Assembly (NCBI GenBank): GCA_029339505.1
Contig: JAQISU010000119.1
Span: forward strand, 3,096,501 to 3,160,500
DNA from: Unio delphinus
Lineage: Eukaryota; Mollusca; Bivalvia; Unionida; Unionidae
Direction: 5' to 3'
DNA length: 64,000 nucleotides
The notes under the pieces are model-generated. The model had not been told where the DNA came from. It was given only the letters and a program-made list of their open reading frames with translations, and did not search any database. The position numbers and the translations under genes are program-made. Below are positions 57,994 through 64,000 of this stretch, in pieces (the stretch's first letter is position 1; the number at the start of each line of letters is the position of its first letter).

Positions 57994-60900
57994 GTGAACG
58001 AGTTCGAGAGATTATCGAAAATTAGGCCTTGGAAAAATGTTAGATTTAATCTCGATAGAGTCTCTGATATACCAAAAAGTCTAATAGACGATATAACCAT
58101 ATTGGGTAAAATTCTTGATTGTTTTAATGAATTTAAGCGCGATGGAGCATCTCATACGTGGACGACATTTCGAATTATTGACGATGATGTCAATGTACCC
58201 ACAATCGATGCTACCATGAACGACGAAAGAGCAGCTGAGATAATTTCACATATTGGGGGAATAAAGTATTTTTTAAGAATGAAATTCAGTATCCAACAGA
58301 AAGGAGAATGGATTATCAGAGATAAATTTGAACCAGTCTTGAAAGATAAAAAACTGTTATTGTGAGTCAAAATTCCAAACCAAGAATTCTGACTGGAATT
58401 GACAAACCATATTACGAAAGAGCTTACCCGGTAATAGAAGTTGTTTATGGGTTATATCCGATAAATGACAAACCTGATATTGAAAACCTAGCTCCGATGA
58501 AAACGTCATCAAGGAGAATAAATTGTGTAGCAGAACGAATAATAGAACACTTCACAAATGCATCCCGGGGAAACAAATTAACTGAACGACGACGTAAAAA
58601 AGTAACCGAATCGGGATTAAGCGTGAAGGAGCACGGGGCAACAATTCAAGATATAACCGAATTAGAAACTTCATTAAGATTTCCAATATCGGTAATGACG
58701 ATAACCGGAGAAGCATTACACGAATCAAAATATAAATCAGAAGGAGCTCCAATCAAAATTATTGATCATAACGAGCACGCGTGGATACCTGCAGTAACAA
58801 TATTTCCACGAGATAGGACAATAAGATATATTCCCGAGGAGTTCTGTAGGGAGGTTCCCTATGAAGAGATGTTATTCGATGCTATTCACGCGTTGTGTAA
58901 AGATGATCCTGTGTCAGTGTGGCTACTTCGCAGCGCTGAAGATTCCGAATCAGGATTTGATCAATTTGTAAGACCAAATGGTGAATTATATCGCATTGAA
59001 ACATTACACTCACGAATGAGAAAAATCGCTAATGAATATTCATCTACGGAAAATGAAAAACTATTAACAAACAGCTTTACAATTCCATCAGTTGTAGCTC
59101 ACTTTGCAAGAGAAAAAAACTCATGGCGTCCAACACGAAGTGATTTTCTCGAAGATGTTAAATTGAGTTGTGTCTAATATGGCCATGGAGGACTGTGGAA
59201 TGCAAAATATTCCCGCGAGGGTATGATTGCAATCGATATAGCTGCGTGTTATCCTGGGAGCTTTCTTGGATACGGAGAAGCCGCTAAGTACTTTAAATGA
59301 TTTGGACATCCCACACATGAAATGACACGTGTTGCGATTAATGGACCATAAACTGATTTTTATTTAACTGGATTTGCTCGTGTGGTATCGTTTGAATTAT
59401 ATACAGGGTTACATCCGTGTAGTTATGTTTGGATTGGTAGACATATGTCAGAAAAACATTGGATGCCAATTGTATTATTGAGGTATATGATTGATTGTGG
59501 TATGTTGTCATCGTTGATTGTCAGCGAAGCTATTATATGTTATCGAGCTCAGATCGAAGTTTGGTTACCAAAACCTAATCTAGATGATATAATACACGAA
59601 CAACGAAACCATTTGCCTGATTTCAGTGAACAACAAATCATGAATTGGTCCAAAGATTTATTTGAAATTAAAAATAGTCAAGCAAAGGATTTTGGACGAA
59701 GGATAATCGGTAAATTTACCCAGGGTGGAAGGTATGACAACGCAAAATATTATTCGCGGTTGATCATAGACAGCGCTGAATATAATTTTATCATAGCTGA
59801 TTTAACGAAGAAGGGAAAACTGGTAAATCGTAAAGACGCTTTCCTATCCAATGAAACTAAATTGGGTACAATTGTTACCTACTGCGTGGATATAATGCCC
59901 AATATACACATTTAAGATCATCTATGCTTAGTTACTCTGCTATTAATCTATCTTCGATGATAAATTAATTTCCTAATACCGCTGTCAGAGTAGCCACTGA
60001 TTCGATGTATATACAAGAGAAATACAGATCAGCGGTGGCTGCATTCACAGATCCCGAGGAAAATTGGGGATGTTGAAGATTTATAAAGGAGACGCAACAC
60101 GAGTATTGTAAATCAACAGATGTTACGATTAAAGACGATTACTTGAAAAAAGACCAAATATCAGAATTTTCTAATTCACCGTCGATATCCGATCCAATAT
60201 GTAGATATAAAACTATTTACTTAAACGGTTGTGGTGGGTCAGGAAAGACAACTTGTGCGCTTGAATTATTTCAAGGTAAATCAAATATGATTGTTCTAAC
60301 ACCAACTCATAGTCTTGCAAGAGAGATGATACAGCCTGGGGTAAATGCTTGTACTTATCACAGCTTCTTTCGATGGAAAGGTGATGAATGGACTCGCGAT
60401 CAAATGGGTGGGAAATTTATCCCTGATGTCATTATTTGGGATGAAATATGCACGGAATCGTTGAAAGTATTAAAAACATTTCTTGAATGGTTATCAACAA
60501 AAACAACAAAAATTATCATATGCGGTGATCATGGCCAACCACCGCCATTTATCGGTTTATCCCCACATGATCGGCTGAAGAAACGTGTAGACTATTACGA
60601 AGAGATTAATACCGACCATAGAGCACTTGATGAACAATTACGCAAGTTCAAACAACTAATCAGATTACAGTCGGATAGAATCCAATGTGAAATAACCCGT
60701 GAAATAATTTCGGAAACTCCCATGAATGATTTTTGGGAGGAGTGGAGACCAAACGATTTGATAGTAGCAATTAGAAATATAGAGACACACTTCATATGAA
60801 ATTATTTGAAACGCATAAAGAAAAATTTGCAACACTTCCAGTACCGCTCTGTTATAGACCTTCGGATACACGAAAGCAGAATATCGAAGTTGATACTCCT

Positions 60901-61475
60901 GGACAGCGTGAGAAGCAGATTCTCGTATTAAATGATATTTTGCTGGTTGATATCAGCGTTGTCGAAGATGCATTGCGCGCTGATAAATCCCCATGGAAGC
61001 TAGGATACGCAGCGACAATACATTCTTCACAGGGATTGACTATATCAGATACAATTGTTTGGATAGTATATAATCACATCGAGTGGTCGAATTTAGATTA
61101 TCTTGCGGTGTCCAGAGTGAGGAGAATACATCAACTACGAAGAGTTGCCCGGACAGAGTCAGGAGATGATAATGACACTACAATAAGTGATATCAGGGTT
61201 GACAACATCAAGGGCATAACAAGAAAAAAACTGGTTATAAACAACAGGATAAAACAAATAAACGAGAATTTGATATTGATGCTGAATTAATAACAACACT
61301 GAAACAGCAACAGAATAATCACTGCGCGAGTTGCAATTGTATAATGCGTTGGTGCTGATCGGATAAAGATTCTCGCCAATTTATCGTAGACAGAAAAAAT
61401 AGCAGCATTGATCATACCAGAGATAATGTGATGCTGACTTGTCTTGAGTGTAACAGACGAAGAGGTGCTAGTTAA
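57994..61475 (+). pseudogene. PolB - SF1 helicase - HNH fusion protein
   Basis: About 1,160 codons in order. N-terminal domain (NEFERLSKIRPWKNVRFNLD) with a GTG where Element 1 has ATG. PolB: NCVAERIIEHFTN, DHNEHAWIPAVTIFPRDR, motif A-like IDIAACYPGSFLG (59240), RVAINGP, motif B-like NSQAKDFGRRIIGKFTQ (59675), motif C VATDS (59995). Then the SF1 helicase: NGCGGSGKTT (60228), VIIWDEI (60430), GDHGQPPPF, GYAATIHSSQGLT (61000), YLAVSRVRR. Then HNH: CASCNC, FIVDRKNSSIDHTRDNV, TCLECNRRRG, stop 61473. Frame breaks near 58365, 59177, 59298, 59350, 59912, 60075, 60790 and 61355. Roles: protein-primed-type replication, unwinding and an unexplained nuclease. Confidence 0.87.
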
Positions 61476-62412
61476 TACCACGCGGTGGTAATTGAGTGTC
61501 CTCGGGTATCACTTGCAGTTTTTCATGAGTAAATCCTCGCTGAGGAGCGGTCAGGTCCAGTCTATAGATTGCTTGTCTACCCGTAGATCGTGTTATACTA
61601 GATATTTTATGCGCGGTGACACTCCAAATAGGATCAGTGGCTGTTTTTTACCACCATCGAGCTCTCCTATTTCATATAAATATCTAACAGTGACATTACC
61701 AAGAATTGGTTCTTTTGAAAACTCTTTTTGTGTGATTTTAAGTATATATTTTTTTAAATCGCGTTGTTAGGTTTTATGTTGATTGGTCGAGTAATTTCGT
61801 TATTGAGCGCAGTATTTACACCTGGTAACCTCTTGACCCATTCACGAGATCGTTCAAGTTGAAAAAATTCCTTCGCGTATTGATATCCAAATAACCGCAC
61901 AGCAATTGTGCGATTAAATCGTTCAACAATTGCCTGATCGCGGTGTAGTGCAGTATTTCCTCGTCGTATCATGGTATTATGATGTTTCATCATTGATGAA
62001 ACCAGCCCCTGAAATTCCTTGCCAGGATCAACCTGCAATAGATTTGGCCAGCGCAGAGGACCCCTTCGATTTATCCTTTCAAATGCAGAAGCCACCTCAG
62101 TTGATGATTTTGTTTTTGACGGTTCTGCTTGTTTGTATCGACTCTCAACATCAACTACGGTTAACGCGTATTTGTAACCACCATCAGGTGGCATAAATAA
62201 TATATCAGCTTGATGAACTTCATTAGGAACGGTCACATCAAAATGAGAGTAGTTAATTTGTTTAGGCGGCGGTAGATAAATTTGCCATATTGCCTGTTTG
62301 GAAAACCAATCAGCTACAGTGGTATTTTTTTTTCTTTTGCTGCGCTAGCAAGTTTACCGATTGCTGCCTTGCTTCTCCAGTATCCTTTTGGAGAATAATA
62401 AATATATTCCAT
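61468..62412 (-). pseudogene. Polinton rve integrase
   Basis: Start MEYIYYSPKGYWRSKAAIGK (62412). DDE candidates: D in HQADILFMP, D in NLLQVDPGKEF, E in QAIVERFNRT. One copy of the YAKEFFQLERSREWVKRLPG segment, unlike Element 1. The open central frame is 61754-62236; the N-terminal part is shifted near 62325, and the C-terminal part (SLLYEIGELDGGKK, QRGFTHEKLQVIPEDTQLPP) is shifted after 61754. Its stop overlaps the 3' end of the HNH domain of the fusion gene by about 8 bp, tail-to-tail. Confidence 0.92.
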
Positions 62413-62419
62413 ATTGTTA

Positions 62420-62915
62420 TTAATTACCTGCACCTAACATCAATTAACCTTTCATGGCGGATTTTATCAACCATGAAGCCAAGTTTTCTTTGAAAGATTT
62501 ATCAGTGATAGAATTCAACGCATGAATCAATTTTACATCTGCGAGATGACGATGTTGTTAATCATTACTCCGGTATGCTATATCATGTACCCGACACGCC
62601 TCATCAATTGCATTTATTGGATTTTCTCCCAGGTTAGGATTATCATGACTATCAAGTCTGATATCTAATCGTGTTCCCGGTCCACAATAACTATACCCTG
62701 GAAGGTGTTTTTCACCTAGATACTTCGCAGTTGGTAACCCTGGGAGTTTAGCTAGCTTGGCGGCGATATCATCACCGATTTTTTACAAATCGATATTTGT
62801 TTTATCCCACACACATTACACTTACCAGCAACCGCTTCTCGGTTATTTTTGTGGTAACATTTGTCAAGACAATAGTTGGTGTACGCTTCTTACATTTCAC
62901 ACAATATAGATCCAT
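62420..62915 (-). pseudogene. Zinc ribbon plus phospholipase A2-like protein
   Basis: MDLYCVKCKKRTPTI start, second knuckle CNVCG in another frame, then PLA2: AAKLAKLPGLPTAKYLGEKH, Ca-loop-like YSYCGPGTRLDIRLD, catalytic ACRVHDIAY, stop at ~62560, then HRHLADVKLIHALNSITDKS. It ends MLGAGN just before the integrase start, as in Element 1. Divergent from the ATPase by 24 bp. Frameshift near 62830 and two stops. Confidence 0.72.
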
Positions 62916-62939
62916 AATACATTTATGTTATATTAACAA

Positions 62940-63160
62940 ATGGAAGTGATCGATTTCTCAGCGCTAAAGAAAAACCAACAAGTAAAACATCACGCGGTGT
63001 TACCAAACTCTATCAGGAGGATTATCATCGGACCTTCAGGGAGTGGTAAAACTCAATTGTTGCTCACAATGAAAATGAAATATATGACCTTGGACAAATT
63101 ATATTTAGTTTCCCCGAGCGTGGATGATCAGCATTGTTATCAAGTGTTAAAATATTACAA
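62940..63160 (+). pseudogene. A32-type packaging ATPase, N-terminal half
   Basis: Start MEVIDFSALKKNQQVKHH, Walker A IIIGPSGSGKTQLLL, then LDKLYLVSPSVDDQHCYQVL. The reading stops being ATPase at 63160, where TIR sequence begins. The remainder is on the other strand at 63463-63868, because the intervening ~0.7 kb is inverted. Confidence 0.9.
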
Positions 63161-63164
63161 TTTT

Positions 63165-63861
63165 GGCAATCCAAGGCTTCCTCGTAAATGCTTAATAGAA
63201 GCGTCCATTTGGTAAATCAGAATCATAAAAAGGACGACGCCAAGTAATTGTCACCGTTTGTAGCTGCATGGAAAATCTTCGATTTTCGACAACAACATTG
63301 TTAGGATTTTACCATTGATACTCGCGGACAAGCTTTTACAAGGCGTCATTTTGGCAATCCACGGCTTCCTGATAAATGCTTAATAGAAGCGTCCATTTGG
63401 CAAAATCAGAATTAAAAAAAGACGCCACAGTCGTTGTCACCACCCCCTCTGCTGCTATGGGGTTAATCGAATAAGCCATAAATACGGTCTAATCCAATAC
63501 GATATCGTGTCACAAATCCATTCTGGGTTGACTGAGCAGCCACAAAATAATTTTTTAAATCGATTTCTGTCAGACATTTCGTAACGTATAAATATCAACT
63601 CCGTTGAATACGCACAATAAATTACAGTTATCTCTGATGACCTTCGGGATTTGTGTGTAACGTTGAGTGACATATATCAAATCAGAGTTTTTGTGACGCC
63701 CTCGCGAGAATATCCTAGCGGGTGTTTTTTCTGTTTATCCAACATTACATCATCGTACACAACGAGATTGTTAACACATACATCCAAGTCTTCCACGGAT
63801 GGCGCATCGTCGATATCTGTGATAAACTCTGTAACGTTTCCGCCGTAAGCTTCTGAAACGG
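63165..63861 (-). other. Inverted segment: ATPase C-terminus plus right TIR
   Basis: A ~0.7-kb block whose two parts are both backwards. 63165-63460 is TIR in the same orientation as the left TIR; 63463-63861 is ATPase C-terminal coding on the minus strand. T/A runs lie at both junctions (tttt at 63161-63164 and 63862-63865). Reversing the block mentally restores both the ATPase order seen in Element 1 and a properly inverted TIR. Confidence 0.88.
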
Positions 63862-63868
63862 TTTTGAC
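63463..63868 (-). pseudogene. A32-type packaging ATPase, C-terminal half (inverted)
   Basis: Minus strand: VTEFITDIDDAP, NNLVVYDDVML (Walker B), then a frame change near 63730, SRGRHKNSDLIYVT-like residues, FNGVDIYTLRNV and a conserved end YRIGLDRIYGLFD with stop at 63463-63465. It aligns with the 20135-20811 gene of Element 1. Confidence 0.88.
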
Positions 63869-63905
63869 GCCTGTAAAAGCTTGTCGGATTCACCCTTTCT
63901 GCTGC
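63866..63905 (-). repeat. Element 2 right terminus (outer TIR)
   Basis: The reverse complement reads GCAGCAGAAAGGGTGAATCC and following bases, matching the left end (47607) over ~40 bp, then the inverted block begins. The TSD TTGTGT follows at 63906-63911. Confidence 0.9.
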
Positions 63906-64000
63906 TTGTGTCTTTTGAGTTATTTTAAATTACCGTGTATTGGAATTGATTTCAATTCGTTTGGATCAAGAGGAAATATTTTGCTATTTATCTGGAAAAG
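63906..64000 (+). repeat. Gypsy LTR, right half (continues past window)
   Basis: ttgtgtcttttgagttattt, ttcaattcgtttggatcaag and aggaaatattttgctattta continue the LTR from the point where it was cut at 47606, matching the reverse complement of 15910-16020. Confidence 0.92.

Larger units (their letters stand above)
47607..63905 (+). mobile_element. Element 2: Polinton/Maverick-like virus-transposon
   Basis: A 16.3-kb element inserted in a Gypsy LTR with a 6-bp TSD and TIRs starting AGCAGCAGAAAGGG. It has the same gene set as Element 1 in opposite orientation: structural genes on the + strand from 48011, PolB-helicase-HNH + at 57994-61475, integrase and PLA2 on the minus strand, ATPase + at the right end. 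No nested transposons. Two internal inversions (about 48031-48241 and 63165-63861). Most genes are broken. No adenain-like protease recognised. Confidence 0.94.

Noticed and set aside
63163..64000. A third Polinton copy inserted in the ATPase of Element 2
   Set aside because: At first the second TIR-like segment suggested a nested element. The ATPase halves are complementary, and the outer terminus plus TSD belong to Element 2, so a single inversion explains the structure more simply.

Overview
The window is invertebrate animal nuclear DNA: AT-rich, intron-rich, full of microsatellites, tRNA-derived SINEs, non-LTR retrotransposons and a Ty3/Gypsy LTR element. The repeat content and the Ig-type receptor exons suit a marine invertebrate such as a mollusc, but I cannot fix the phylum from sequence alone.

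Host gene. At least five short + strand exons, all in symmetrical phase 1-1, look like pieces of one single-pass membrane receptor gene or of a tandem family. They are an Ig-like domain exon (6372-6668), two Thr/Ser-rich stalk microexons (13465-13491, 18023-18043) and two transmembrane exons of identical length, 99 bp (18422-18520 and 42763-42861). The two TM exons are clearly related. The introns carry a pogo-like MITE, two SINE insertions of one family (one of them inside Element 1), minisatellites, a rearranged Gypsy element (15.6-17.95 kb) and an unidentified decayed coding region (minus strand, 9.3-11.3 kb).

The main content is two separate, diverged copies of one family of Polinton/Maverick (adintovirus-like) virus-transposons in opposite orientation. 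Element 1 (20001-40832) has ~123-bp TIRs and a 6-bp TSD (TGGTTT). It sits between the two TM exons and was later hit by a ~5.9-kb LINE and a SINE. Element 2 (47607-63905) has TIRs beginning AGCAGCAG and a 6-bp TSD (TTGTGT), and splits a Gypsy LTR whose halves lie at 47211-47606 and 63906 to the window end. Both share the replication end in the same order: A32-type packaging ATPase, small zinc ribbon plus PLA2, rve integrase, then a convergent reading frame encoding DNA polymerase B, SF1 helicase and HNH nuclease together, then a second zinc ribbon and a stand-alone HNH gene. The morphogenesis end holds a charged helical protein, a basic Gly-rich protein, a double-jelly-roll-type major capsid protein, a hydrophobic small protein, coiled-coil proteins, a TM/penton-like protein and a duplicated helical protein. 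Nearly all genes in both copies carry frameshifts or stops, so both are fossils. In Element 2 the stand-alone HNH gene, the basic protein and an 85-aa ORF remain open.

Element 2 carries two internal inversions, about 0.7 kb across the ATPase/TIR junction and about 0.21 kb inside the first structural gene. A block made of a helical gene plus conserved tandem repeats lies at different ends of the structural cluster in the two copies. Between the elements (40.85-47.2 kb) are a ~48-bp minisatellite, the second TM exon and a decayed CR1/L2-like LINE with an (AAT)n tail. All calls come from reading the sequence; no database search was run.
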